Positions 1-6,475 of a stretch of DNA of 8,034 nucleotides are shown one piece after another. The notes under the pieces are model-generated. The model ran no database searches. It was not told the DNA's origin and saw nothing but the letters and a program-made list of their open reading frames with translations. The number at the start of each line of letters is the position of its first letter. Positions within the stretch are counted from its first letter, which is position 1. Location of the stretch: positions 1 to 8,034 of the forward strand of contig CAMHPW010000043.1 of assembly GCA_946187095.1 (NCBI GenBank), read 5' to 3'. The stretch is from an uncultured Clostridia bacterium. GTDB lineage: Bacteria; Bacillota; Clostridia; Oscillospirales; Acutalibacteraceae. Made by a program: the position numbers and the translations under genes.

Positions 1-49
1 TTCACGAAGCCATTGTCAACAGATTCTTTTGTCACCTCTCTAAATATAC

Positions 50-340
50 TTACCCTATTCCGATTTCTTTGAGATGTTCCATCGCCTCTTTGCCGTAAAC
101 GACACTGCCGCCCGTTGCAATGACACTCTTTTTCACATTCACAGACGCATTGACACGGTTTTCTATTTCTTCAAAGCCCTCTATGCCTTCCTGTTCGATA
201 ATATCATGCAGAAACCTGTTTTCACTTTCCTGTATCAGCAGATCGGAATCCAGAAATCTGTAACCCAGAATTTTCGCCAACACTACTCCGACTGTACTTT
301 TCCCACAGCCCGGCATTCCTATCAATACGATATTTTTCAA
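50..340 (-). pseudogene. Shikimate kinase-like gene, N-terminal half only (prematurely terminated)
   Basis: The 96-residue product matches the first half of the shikimate kinase family (ATP-dependent phosphorylation of shikimate in the chorismate pathway, cytoplasmic). Visible are a P-loop GMPGCGKS (residues 8-15), the aspartates of FLDSD (D31, D33) and an ATGGSVV segment (76-82). Full-length members have about 165-175 residues, so the LID and the C-terminal arginine region are missing. The start is TTG at 340, chosen because GGGAGGG (347-353) lies 6 nt upstream and the family begins MKNIVLIG. The frame closes with TAA at 50-52. Beyond this stop the same frame reads VYLER, which resembles the next family strand (VVYL), then meets TGA at 32-34, so the end looks like decay rather than a natural terminus. 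The family arginine of FRxxE is E57 here and the usual GGG is GGS. No convincing promoter was seen upstream. A TTGACA (14-19, minus) near the edge might be the -35 of a gene outside the window. Kinase family membership is firm; the substrate is not. Confidence 0.72.
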
Positions 341-373
341 AATCTTCCCTCCCGAAACAATTATGAATTATGA

Positions 374-546
374 ATTAAACCATAACTTTCATTGTTTTAA
401 GTAATAACAGGCGATTTTGTTAGTGGTAAAGCTAATTTTTGCAAAAGCTGATTACTTATCAAGCAAGTAATCAATAAGCGAAATATTAGCTTATTTACTG
501 GATTTTTGGGATATATTACTTGATTTGTTGAAAGTTATGGATTAAA
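374..546. mobile_element. Candidate MITE-like foldback element (161 bp plus flanking direct repeats)
   Basis: The sequence CCATAACTTTCA at 380-391 is repeated as a perfect inverted copy at 529-540. Directly outside each copy is ATTAAA (374-379 and 541-546), consistent with a 6-bp target duplication. Inside, further inverted blocks are nested in register: AAGTAATA (399-406) with 514-521, AAGCTAAT (429-436) with 485-492, and GATTACTT (450-457) with 465-472 around a 7-nt loop. The whole element can thus fold as one long interrupted stem. It has no coding capacity. This fits a non-autonomous miniature inverted-repeat element, although no transposase family is recognised and ATTAAA is low-complexity enough to arise by chance in AT-rich DNA. 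The right-hand direct repeat lies in the U-tract of the rplT terminator, so an insertion would have landed just behind that terminator and upstream of the kinase-like gene. A structured RNA is the alternative reading. Confidence 0.55.
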
Positions 547-576
547 AAACGCACCCAAGTTTTTGTACTCAGGTGC
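541..576 (-). terminator. Rho-independent terminator of the infC-rpmI-rplT operon
   Basis: On minus-strand RNA the arms GCACCUGAGU (567-576) and ACUUGGGUGC (551-560) pair over 10 bp with two G-U wobbles, around a 6-nt loop, and are followed by GUUUUUUAAU. On the plus strand the wobbles become A-C mismatches, so the hairpin is built for minus-strand transcription. It begins 14 nt past the rplT stop codon. Confidence 0.93.
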
Positions 577-589
577 ATTTGAATTTTCA

Positions 590-943
590 TTAAAGGGCAG
601 CCTTTGCCTTTTCAACAAGAGCTGTGAAGCCTGCTGCATCTGCAATAGCGATCTCGGAAAGCATTTTTCTGTTAAGAGTAATGCCAGCCTTTTTCAGACC
701 ATTCATGAAAGTGGAATAGTTGATGCCGTTAGCCTTGCAGCCTGCGGAAATACGGGTGATCCAGAGTCTTCTGAAATCTCTCTTTTTCTGTTTACGACCG
801 ATATATGCATAGTTGCCGCTTTTCATAACGGCTTCTTTCGCCATTTTAAAGTGCTTGCTTTTCGCACCCCAATAACCTTTTGCAAGTTTTAAAACCTTTT
901 TTCTTCTTTTGCGTGTTGCCAACGCACCCTTTACACGAGCCAT
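590..943 (-). CDS. rplT: Large-subunit ribosomal protein L20 (bL20)
   Basis: The 117-residue product has the usual length and sequence of bL20. It opens with [20 protein letters not shown], the very basic N-terminal extension that threads into 23S rRNA during early 50S assembly. The segment [16 protein letters not shown] (about residues 50-65) leads into the globular RNA-binding C-terminal half, with the conserved [16 protein letters not shown]. The start is supported by GGAGGT at 951-956, 7 nt upstream of ATG. It is the last gene of the operon, 21 nt after rpmI and just before a strong terminator. In Firmicutes L20 is known to repress its own operon by binding the infC leader; a leader able to do this is present here, but L20 binding is inferred. 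Confidence 0.98.
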   Translation of the reverse strand: MARVKGALATRKRRKKVLKLAKGYWGAKSKHFKMAKEAVMKSGNYAYIGRKQKKRDFRRLWITRISAGCKANGINYSTFMNGLKKAGITLNRKMLSEIAIADAAGFTALVEKAKAAL

Positions 944-964
944 GTTATATACCTCCGATAGTAA

Positions 965-1162
965 TTATTTGTAAGGAATCAGTCTCTTGATAGCTGCTAC
1001 ATTTGTCTTATCGGCAGCAACTGTCTTTCTCAGACCTCTTTTTCTCTTAGTGGTCTTTTTATTGAGGATATGGGATTTATTTGCGTGTGCACGGATAACC
1101 TTTCCGGTCTTGGAGAGCTTAAAGCGTTTTTTTGCTCCGCTGTGAGTCTTGATTTTAGGCAT
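965..1162 (-). CDS. rpmI: Large-subunit ribosomal protein L35 (bL35)
   Basis: A 65-residue, strongly basic protein with the bL35 opening [20 protein letters not shown], the [18 protein letters not shown] stretch (29-46) and the closing IKRLIPY. It is a structural component of the 50S subunit. The ATG at 1160-1162 is preceded by AAGGAGGA (1171-1178) at 8 nt. It lies between infC (28 nt upstream) and rplT (21 nt downstream), the standard order in bacteria, and has no promoter of its own that I can see. Confidence 0.98.
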   Translation of the reverse strand: MPKIKTHSGAKKRFKLSKTGKVIRAHANKSHILNKKTTKRKRGLRKTVAADKTNVAAIKRLIPYK

Positions 1163-1190
1163 TTTGAGTGTCCTCCTTGTTTAATATTGC

Positions 1191-1709
1191 TTATCTGTTC
1201 GGTTTCGGTGCAAGGAACATCAGCATACTGCGTCCCTCCAGCTTTGCAGGCTTTTCGACAACCGCAAATTCCTGACAAGCCTCGGCAAATTTATCCATGA
1301 TTTCCGTACCGAGTTCGGGATGTCCCATTTCACGTCCTCTGAAACGGATCGACACCTTTACTTTGTCACCGCTTTTGATGAATTTCTGCGTATGAGTGAG
1401 CTTTGTATTAAAATCATGCGTGTCTATATTCAGGGAAAGTCTTACTTCCTTGATATCGACAACGTGCTGATTTTTTCTTGCCTCTTTTTCACGCTTTGCC
1501 TGTTCAAAGCGATATTTGCCGTAGTCCATGATCTTGCACACAGGCGGAACAGCCTGCGGTGCGATCTTCACCAGATCGAGATTTTTTGCGGCAGCCTTTT
1601 CGAGAGCCTGTGCAGCGGACATGATGCCAAGCTGACCACCGTCTGAATCGATCACTCTGACCTCTTTATCACGAATTTCCTCGTTGATCTGAATTTCCTG
1701 CTTGCTAAT
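1191..1709 (-). CDS. infC: Translation initiation factor IF-3, starting at an ATT codon
   Basis: IF3 binds the 30S subunit, prevents early 50S joining and proofreads start codon and initiator tRNA choice. From the ATT at 1707-1709 the product has 172 residues, the normal family length. It starts (M)SKQEIQINEEIRDKEVRVI, has the N-domain end and linker KIMDYGKYRFEQAKREKEAR (59-78) and a C-domain with DIKEVRLS (85-92) and VSIRFRGREMGHPELG (119-134). The frame stays open upstream to ATG codons at 1787 and 1730, but the Shine-Dalgarno GGAGGTG (1717-1723) lies 7 nt before ATT and downstream of both, and the family typically begins with SKDxxxNExIR, as in Bacillus. A rare AUU start is the well-known self-regulatory device of infC: IF3 discriminates against it, so excess IF3 lowers its own synthesis. 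That mechanism is inferred from the family. A structured leader and strong promoter lie upstream. Confidence 0.93.
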   Translation of the reverse strand: MSKQEIQINEEIRDKEVRVIDSDGGQLGIMSAAQALEKAAAKNLDLVKIAPQAVPPVCKIMDYGKYRFEQAKREKEARKNQHVVDIKEVRLSLNIDTHDFNTKLTHTQKFIKSGDKVKVSIRFRGREMGHPELGTEIMDKFAEACQEFAVVEKPAKLEGRSMLMFLAPKPNR

Positions 1710-1875
1710 TTCAACGCACCTCCAAAACATTTCTGAAACATAAAGAAAAGCACAGACTTTTTCATACGTCCGTGCAGCCAACATCATTGAGCAGAAAAAA
1801 CTCCGCCCGAAAGAATATTGACCTGTACCGGACGTTACCCTACAGGTGAAAGCCGAAACTTTACTTTGTTGTACC
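1710..1875 (-). promoter_or_regulatory. infC leader, candidate L20/IF3-type transcription attenuator
   Basis: The transcript from about 1875 to the infC start has a leader of about 166 nt with several mutually exclusive structures. Hairpin A: ACCUGUA (1841-1847) pairs with UACAGGU (1821-1827). Its 13-nt loop contains ACGUCCG (1829-1835). That loop segment is perfectly complementary over 7 nt to CGGACGU (1766-1772), the 5' arm of the terminator-like hairpin nearer infC. The overlapping CGUCCGG (1828-1834) can instead pair with UCGGGCG (1804-1810), just before a run of six U (1795-1800). This loop-to-terminator complementarity is what an antitermination switch or pseudoknot would show. Firmicute infC leaders are known to be L20-responsive attenuators (Rfam family L20_leader). 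The match is by position and logic; I could not run a covariance model. Confidence 0.66.
1741..1775 (-). terminator. Attenuator hairpin inside the infC leader
   Basis: In minus-strand RNA, GCACGGAC (1768-1775) pairs with GUCUGUGC (1750-1757) over 8 bp with one G-U wobble, around a 10-nt loop, and is followed by UUUUCUUUA. This is a moderately strong intrinsic terminator shape, placed about 100 nt into the transcript and about 30 nt before the ATT start. Pairing of its 5' arm with the loop at 1829-1835 would disrupt it. Confidence 0.68.
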
Positions 1876-1880
1876 CGTAT

Positions 1881-1909
1881 ACTATATCATATTTTTATTT
1901 TCTTGTCAA
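1881..1909 (-). promoter_or_regulatory. Sigma-A promoter of infC-rpmI-rplT
   Basis: TTGACA (1904-1909) and TATAGT (1881-1886) are separated by 17 bp, with TG one base before the -10 hexamer (extended -10). A-rich tracts directly upstream of the -35 (1911-1927) resemble an UP element. The predicted start is around 1875, giving the structured leader described here. Confidence 0.92.
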
Positions 1910-1967
1910 TAGACTTTTTTATTTTTTCCAAACTTTTCAAATTTGTTGATTTTACACTTAATTTTCA

Positions 1968-1996
1968 TTGAAAAAGCCGAAAATATATGTTACAAT
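1968..1996 (+). promoter_or_regulatory. Sigma-A promoter of ktrB-ktrA
   Basis: TTGAAA (1968-1973) and TACAAT (1991-1996) are 17 bp apart, with TG at 1988-1989 forming an extended -10. The start site would be near 2003, leaving only about 20 nt before the ktrB ATG. There is thus no room for a riboswitch in this leader. The promoter is divergent from the infC promoter, with about 58 bp of AT-rich DNA between the two -35 boxes. Confidence 0.85.
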
Positions 1997-2022
1997 AAAT
2001 AAACAATACGCAAGGCAGGCGA

Positions 2023-3387
2023 ATGGATTTGAAAAAATTAAAATGGGATATTTCCACTACACAGATCATCATGTTCAGTTTTCTGATAGCCGTACTGACC
2101 GGAAGTATATTGCTTTCACTGCCGATCAGTTCGGCAAGCGGAAAACCTGTACCGTATATAGATGCCCTTTTTACTGCAACGACATCGGTATGTGTGACAG
2201 GACTCGTTACCCTCCCTACATTCAGTACATGGAGTGTGTTCGGGCAGATCATTATTTTAATTATGATACAAATGGGCGGTCTTGGGATAGTGACCATCAT
2301 GTCAGGAATCCTTATCAGCCTTCACCGCCGCTTCGGTCTGAAAGACATGATACTGATACAGGACGCTTTCAATCTTAATTCACTTTCGGGTATCGTGGAT
2401 TTTCTGAAAAAAGTTCTTATCGGCACATTCATCGTGGAAGGCGTCGGGGCTTTGCTGTATATGACGGTATTCATACCCGAATACGGCTGGAAAGGCATCT
2501 GGATATCCGTATTCAATGCGATCTCCGCATTCTGCAATGCCGGCATCGATATCATGTCCGAAAACAGTTTATGTCCCTATGCACTTGATCCTATGGTCAA
2601 TTTTGCAACAAGTTTAATGGTCATTCTCGGCGGACTCGGCTATGTTGTCTGGTGGGATATCATCAGAGTATCAAGGCATTTCCCCAAAAAGAAATTCAAG
2701 TGTTTTTCCGCTTTATCTCTGCATAGTAAAATCGCCCTTTCCGCAACAGCAATATTGCTTTTAGTCGGAACTGTCGGATTTTTCATATTTGAATATAACA
2801 ATCCGCTGACGCTCAAAAATTTATCTTTCTTTGACAAGCTGCAAATATCCTTCTTTCAGTCCATGACAACCAGAACAGCGGGATTTGCCTCTGTGCCGCA
2901 GCAGTATTTAACGAATACATCGGCAGTTTTTTCACTCTTTCTGATGTTCATCGGCGGTTCGCCTGTGGGAACGGCAGGCGGTGTCAAGACCGTCACAATG
3001 GCGGTACTTCTGTTCTCTGCATTAGCGGCTATCCGCAACAGACAAGACCTGTCTTTATTCAAAAGAAGGATATCAAAACAGGCGATCAGCAAAGCCATTG
3101 CCGTTGTGACTGTTTCATTTATGATCATGTTTATATCAACGATCCTGCTCTCTTCTGTCACCAATGCCGATATCATGGACATTGCCTATGAAACCGTCAG
3201 TGCAACTGCAACCGTGGGACTGACAAGAAATCTGACACCCACATTGAATATATGGGGAAAAATCATTATTATCTGTACAATGTATCTCGGCAGAGTCGGT
3301 CCTATCTCACTTCTGATAGCGTTCAATACAAAGAAAAATAAAAATAATATTATCAAAGATCCCATGGAGGATATCAGTATCGGTTAA
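2023..3387 (+). CDS. ktrB: Ktr-type potassium transporter, membrane subunit (TrkH/KtrB family)
   Basis: This 454-residue integral membrane protein belongs to the Trk/Ktr/HKT superfamily, which moves K+ (often with Na+) into the cell. All four pore loops of the M1-P-M2 fourfold are visible with their filter glycines: TSVCVTGL (54-61, G60), CNAGID (171-176, G174), TRTAGF (283-288, G287) and TATVGL (395-400, G399). The Gly/Ser/Thr-rich FIGGSPVGTAGGVKT (309-323) matches the intramembrane gating loop after the third pore segment, and LGRVGP (422-427) is a conserved family signature near the end. The size and N-terminus just before the first helix fit KtrB (about 450 residues) rather than the longer TrkH. 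AAGGCAGG (2012-2019) is a modest ribosome binding site. The RCK subunit gene follows after 18 nt. I see no missing key residue. Confidence 0.93.
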   Translation: MDLKKLKWDISTTQIIMFSFLIAVLTGSILLSLPISSASGKPVPYIDALFTATTSVCVTGLVTLPTFSTWSVFGQIIILIMIQMGGLGIVTIMSGILISLHRRFGLKDMILIQDAFNLNSLSGIVDFLKKVLIGTFIVEGVGALLYMTVFIPEYGWKGIWISVFNAISAFCNAGIDIMSENSLCPYALDPMVNFATSLMVILGGLGYVVWWDIIRVSRHFPKKKFKCFSALSLHSKIALSATAILLLVGTVGFFIFEYNNPLTLKNLSFFDKLQISFFQSMTTRTAGFASVPQQYLTNTSAVFSLFLMFIGGSPVGTAGGVKTVTMAVLLFSALAAIRNRQDLSLFKRRISKQAISKAIAVVTVSFMIMFISTILLSSVTNADIMDIAYETVSATATVGLTRNLTPTLNIWGKIIIICTMYLGRVGPISLLIAFNTKKNKNNIIKDPMEDISIG

Positions 3388-3405
3388 AATAAGGAGGAAA
3401 ATTCA

Positions 3406-4056
3406 ATGGCAAAGGCTAAAATTTATGCAGTTTTCGGGCTTGGAAGATACGGCATTGCCGTCGCAAAGGAATTGGTGAAAAGCGGTGTCGAAGTACTGGC
3501 AGTCGATATGGACGAGGAGATCGTCAATGAGGCTGTCACAGAAATCCCTATCTGCAAATGTGCAGATGTGACCGATCCCGAAGTACTTAGACAGCTTGGC
3601 ATTTCCGATATAGACGTAGTGATCATATCTATGGCAACTAATCTGGAAGCAAGCGTCATGGCAGCAATGCTTTGCAAGGAATTGGGTGTAAAGACCGTCA
3701 TTGCAAAATGTGCAAGCGAAATGAACTGTAAAATACTCAGCAAGGTCGGGGCGGACAGAGTGGTATTCCCCGAAAATGAATCGGGCATCAGACTTGCCAA
3801 ACATCTGCTCAGTTCGGGATTTTCCGATATCCTTGAACTCTCGGATGACGTTTCTATGGTGGAACTTGATGTCAGACCGGAATGGGAAGATAAAAACCTG
3901 CTGGAACTTGATCTCAGAAAAAAGTATTCCATCAATATCGTTTCGATTATCAATGAAGGCAAAGTCACCGTCAATATCGATCCTGAAAAGCCGCTTAAAA
4001 AGAATATGCGTTTGATCGTCATTGCCGATACCGCCAAACTCCGCAAATTGAAATAA
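3406..4056 (+). CDS. ktrA: Ktr potassium uptake regulatory subunit (KtrA, RCK protein)
   Basis: A soluble 216-residue protein with one RCK_N and one RCK_C domain, the size of KtrA and half that of TrkA. The Rossmann nucleotide loop is GLGRYG (11-16), and the acidic end of strand 2 is AVDMDE (32-37, D34), the expected ribose contact for ATP/ADP or NAD(H). RCK_N runs to about residue 130 and RCK_C spans about 140-216. E123 in FPE matches the position of a conserved acidic residue implicated in cation binding in Bacillus KtrA. In the family an octameric ring docks on a KtrB dimer, ATP favours the open state, and the RCK_C domain commonly binds cyclic di-AMP, which inhibits uptake. The last point is inferred from the family. 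AAGGAGG (3391-3397) lies 8 nt before ATG, a stronger site than that of ktrB, which suits the higher stoichiometry of the ring. Confidence 0.94.
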   Translation: MAKAKIYAVFGLGRYGIAVAKELVKSGVEVLAVDMDEEIVNEAVTEIPICKCADVTDPEVLRQLGISDIDVVIISMATNLEASVMAAMLCKELGVKTVIAKCASEMNCKILSKVGADRVVFPENESGIRLAKHLLSSGFSDILELSDDVSMVELDVRPEWEDKNLLELDLRKKYSINIVSIINEGKVTVNIDPEKPLKKNMRLIVIADTAKLRKLK

Positions 4057-4087
4057 GCAAACACAGCCGTACAGAAGTGTTGCGTAT

Positions 4088-4122
4088 AAAAAAGACTTAC
4101 AGATAATCTGTAAGTCTTTTTT
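4088..4122. terminator. Bidirectional intrinsic terminator between ktrA and gpmI
   Basis: A 16-bp perfect inverted repeat (4088-4103 and 4107-4122) surrounds a 3-nt loop. Six A on one side and six T on the other give a GC-containing core stem with a U-tract in either direction. It lies 31 nt after the ktrA stop and 10 nt after the gpmI stop, so it can end both convergent transcripts. Confidence 0.95.
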
Positions 4123-4132
4123 CAAAGAAAAA

Positions 4133-5644
4133 TTATTTCATAAGGCTCACGCCGTCCATTTCGTCGGGCTTTGACAAGCCTAACAACTGGAGCATTGTCG
4201 GAGCGATATCTGCCAGTCTGCCGCCGTCTCTCAAAATGCAGGGATGATTCACTACACAGAACGGTACCAAATTCGTTGTATGTGCCGTGAACGGTGAACC
4301 GTCTTCTTCGATCATCTTGTCAGCATTGCCATGATCCGCCGTGATCAGTGCCACACCGTCCATCTTTACAACAGCATTGACTACCTGTCCGACACATTCA
4401 TCAACAGCTTCTACAGCCTTGACAGCCGCATCGAATACGCCTGTATGTCCTACCATGTCACAGTTGGCAAAGTTCAGTATCACGACATCATATTTGCCGC
4501 TCTCGATTCTCTCAACAGCATTTTTCGCCACCTCATAGGCACTCATTTCGGGCTGTAAATCGTAAGTCGCAACTTTCGGGGACGGTATCAGACATCTGTC
4601 TTCGCCTTCCGAAACCTTCTCCACGCCGCCGTTGAAGAAGAATGTTACATGAGCATATTTTTCCGTTTCGGCGATCCTGAGCTGTGTCATTCCCTTTGAA
4701 GAAATGTAATCACCGAACATATTGACAAGCGACTGCGGTTTGAAAGCAACTTCCACATTCGGCATCGTTGCATCATACTGTGTCATGCAAACGTAATTCA
4801 GCGGGAAAAAGCCCTTTCTTCTCTCGAATTTATCGAAGCTCTCATCTACAAGCGTTCTGGTGATCTCTCTTGCCCTGTCAGGTCTGAAGTTGCAGAAAAT
4901 AACACTGTCGCCTGCATTGATCGTTGCATTTTCCTCACATACGAAAGGAATCACAAATTCATCTGTAACGCCGTTGGCATAGGAATTGGCAATTCCCTCA
5001 ACAGCATCATTTTCCTTAACTCCCTCACCGTATACAAGAGCGGCATACGCTTTTTCCACTCTGTCCCAGTTGTTATCCCTGTCCATTGCATAATAACGTC
5101 CTGCAACAGTTGCGATCTTGCCAAGTCCGATCTCTTCGAGTTTTGCCTTGCATTCGGCTACATAATCTTTGGCACTTGACGGGGGTACATCTCTGCCGTC
5201 AAGGAATGCATGGAGCCATACGTTCCTGACACCCATTTTTTTAGCCATTTCGACAATGCCGTAAATATGCGTGATATGGCTATGCACACCGCCGGGGGAC
5301 ATCAAGCCCATCAAATGCAGAGCCTTGCCCTCACCCTTGGCATTTTCCATAGCCTTGACAAGAACTTCATTCTTCAATACACTGCCGTCCTGAATCGCCT
5401 TTGTTATTCTCGTCAGTTCCTGATAGACAACTCGACCTGCACCCATGTTGGTATGTCCGACTTCACTGTTGCCCATCTGACCGTCGGGCAAACCTACGTC
5501 CATACCTGACGCTGCTATCAAAGTGACAGGATTTGTCGAAAATATTCTTTCCATATTCGGCTTGTTAGCCGTTCTTATGGCATTACCGTAATTCGTGCCT
5601 ATTCCAAAGCCGTCAAGTATCATCAATACTACAGGTTTTTTCAT
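4133..5644 (-). CDS. gpmI: 2,3-bisphosphoglycerate-independent phosphoglycerate mutase
   Basis: Interconverts 3- and 2-phosphoglycerate in glycolysis and gluconeogenesis through a phosphoserine intermediate, using two Mn2+ ions. The product has 503 residues, close to the usual 505-515. The catalytic Ser60 sits in QMGNSEVGH (56-64). One metal site is formed by D11 (LDGFG), D437 and H438 (ADHGNAD), the other by D396 and H400 (DMVGH) and H455 (TAHTT). The substrate-binding residues lie in GGVHSH (118-123), FLDGRDVPP (147-155) and FRPDRAREI (253-261). These positions are offset by a constant 7 from the Geobacillus enzyme in the C-terminal domain, so the fold appears intact. AAGGTGG (5652-5658) lies 7 nt before ATG. 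It is the last gene of the pgk-tpiA-gpmI cluster, 33 nt after tpiA. In spore-formers this enzyme is pH-sensitive through its Mn2+ dependence; nothing here tells whether that applies. Confidence 0.97.
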   Translation of the reverse strand: MKKPVVLMILDGFGIGTNYGNAIRTANKPNMERIFSTNPVTLIAASGMDVGLPDGQMGNSEVGHTNMGAGRVVYQELTRITKAIQDGSVLKNEVLVKAMENAKGEGKALHLMGLMSPGGVHSHITHIYGIVEMAKKMGVRNVWLHAFLDGRDVPPSSAKDYVAECKAKLEEIGLGKIATVAGRYYAMDRDNNWDRVEKAYAALVYGEGVKENDAVEGIANSYANGVTDEFVIPFVCEENATINAGDSVIFCNFRPDRAREITRTLVDESFDKFERRKGFFPLNYVCMTQYDATMPNVEVAFKPQSLVNMFGDYISSKGMTQLRIAETEKYAHVTFFFNGGVEKVSEGEDRCLIPSPKVATYDLQPEMSAYEVAKNAVERIESGKYDVVILNFANCDMVGHTGVFDAAVKAVEAVDECVGQVVNAVVKMDGVALITADHGNADKMIEEDGSPFTAHTTNLVPFCVVNHPCILRDGGRLADIAPTMLQLLGLSKPDEMDGVSLMK

Positions 5645-5677
5645 ATTTTAGCCACCTTATATTTTTTATTCTCCGCA

Positions 5678-6445
5678 TTATTTGCTTGCTGCTGCAATGA
5701 GTACGCCGAACTGGTCTGCTTTGAGTGAAGCACCGCCTATCAATCCGCCGTCAACGTCATACTGTGCAAGAAGTTCTTCGCAGTTTGCGGGATTCATGGA
5801 ACCGCCATACTGAATGGTAACAGCGTTTGCAACGTCCTGTGAATACAGCTTTGCAAGGGTGTCACGAATGAGTTTGCAGACTTCTTCAGCCTGTTCGGAA
5901 GTTGCTACTTTACCTGTACCGATAGCCCATACAGGCTCATAAGCGATAACGGTCTTTTTAACGTCCTCTGCACTTATGTTGAACAAATCCAGTTTGATTT
6001 GTCTTGCAACGACTTCTTCCGTAATGCCGCATTCTCTTTCCCAGAGCAATTCGCCTACGCATACGATAGGCTTCAAACCTGCCGCCAGAGCTGCCTTTGT
6101 TCTCTTATTCACGGTTTCATCGGTTTCACCGAAATACTGTCTTCTTTCACTGTGACCGATAATAACATATTCTACGCCGATTTCTGTGAGCATATCGGCG
6201 GAAATTTCACCTGTGAAAGCACCGCTTTTTTCAAAGTGTACGTTCTCTGCACCGACTTTGATGTTTGTACCCTTTGTCATTTCAACGGCTGTTTCAAGAT
6301 TCGTGAAAGGTACGCATATTACGACTTCACAATCCGCATTTTCAGCCAGCGGCTTAATGCCCTCGATCAAAGCCTTAGCTTCGGGGCGTGTCTTATTCAT
6401 TTTCCAGTTGCCTGCCAATATTGTTTTTCTCAGTGACTTGTCCAT
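5678..6445 (-). CDS. tpiA: Triosephosphate isomerase
   Basis: Interconverts dihydroxyacetone phosphate and glyceraldehyde 3-phosphate; a dimeric TIM barrel in the cytoplasm. From the ATG at 6443-6445 the product has 255 residues, the family norm. Active-site residues are N13 and K15 (GNWKMN), H98 (IIGHSERR) and E170 (AYEPVWAIGTG, which also holds the hinge and loop 6). The phosphate-binding segments QYGGSMNP (212-219) and GLIGGASL (234-241) are intact. The frame is open 13 codons further upstream to a TTG at 6484, but AAAAGGAGAT (6453-6462) lies properly before the ATG and the extra residues have no family match. It follows pgk after 73 nt that contain a strong hairpin, and precedes gpmI by 33 nt. 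Confidence 0.97.
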   Translation of the reverse strand: MDKSLRKTILAGNWKMNKTRPEAKALIEGIKPLAENADCEVVICVPFTNLETAVEMTKGTNIKVGAENVHFEKSGAFTGEISADMLTEIGVEYVIIGHSERRQYFGETDETVNKRTKAALAAGLKPIVCVGELLWERECGITEEVVARQIKLDLFNISAEDVKKTVIAYEPVWAIGTGKVATSEQAEEVCKLIRDTLAKLYSQDVANAVTIQYGGSMNPANCEELLAQYDVDGGLIGGASLKADQFGVLIAAASK

Positions 6446-6475
6446 TTTAACGATCTCCTTTTCATATATCAAATA

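Noticed and set aside
1..35. A new gene starting at GTG 35 on the minus strand
   Set aside because: The frame from GTG is open to the edge, but its only Shine-Dalgarno-like bases directly abut the codon, and 11 codons are too few to recognise anything.
1191..1787. IF3 starting at ATG 1787 or ATG 1730
   Set aside because: Both starts lie upstream of the only good Shine-Dalgarno sequence (1717-1723), the extra residues read through the attenuator hairpin, and family members begin with the SKxxxxxNE segment that follows ATT 1709.
3403..4125. Long open frame (240 codons) on the minus strand opposite ktrA
   Set aside because: It lies wholly opposite an unmistakable ktrA with intact RCK motifs, resembles no family, and runs back through the bidirectional terminator; it is an antisense shadow.
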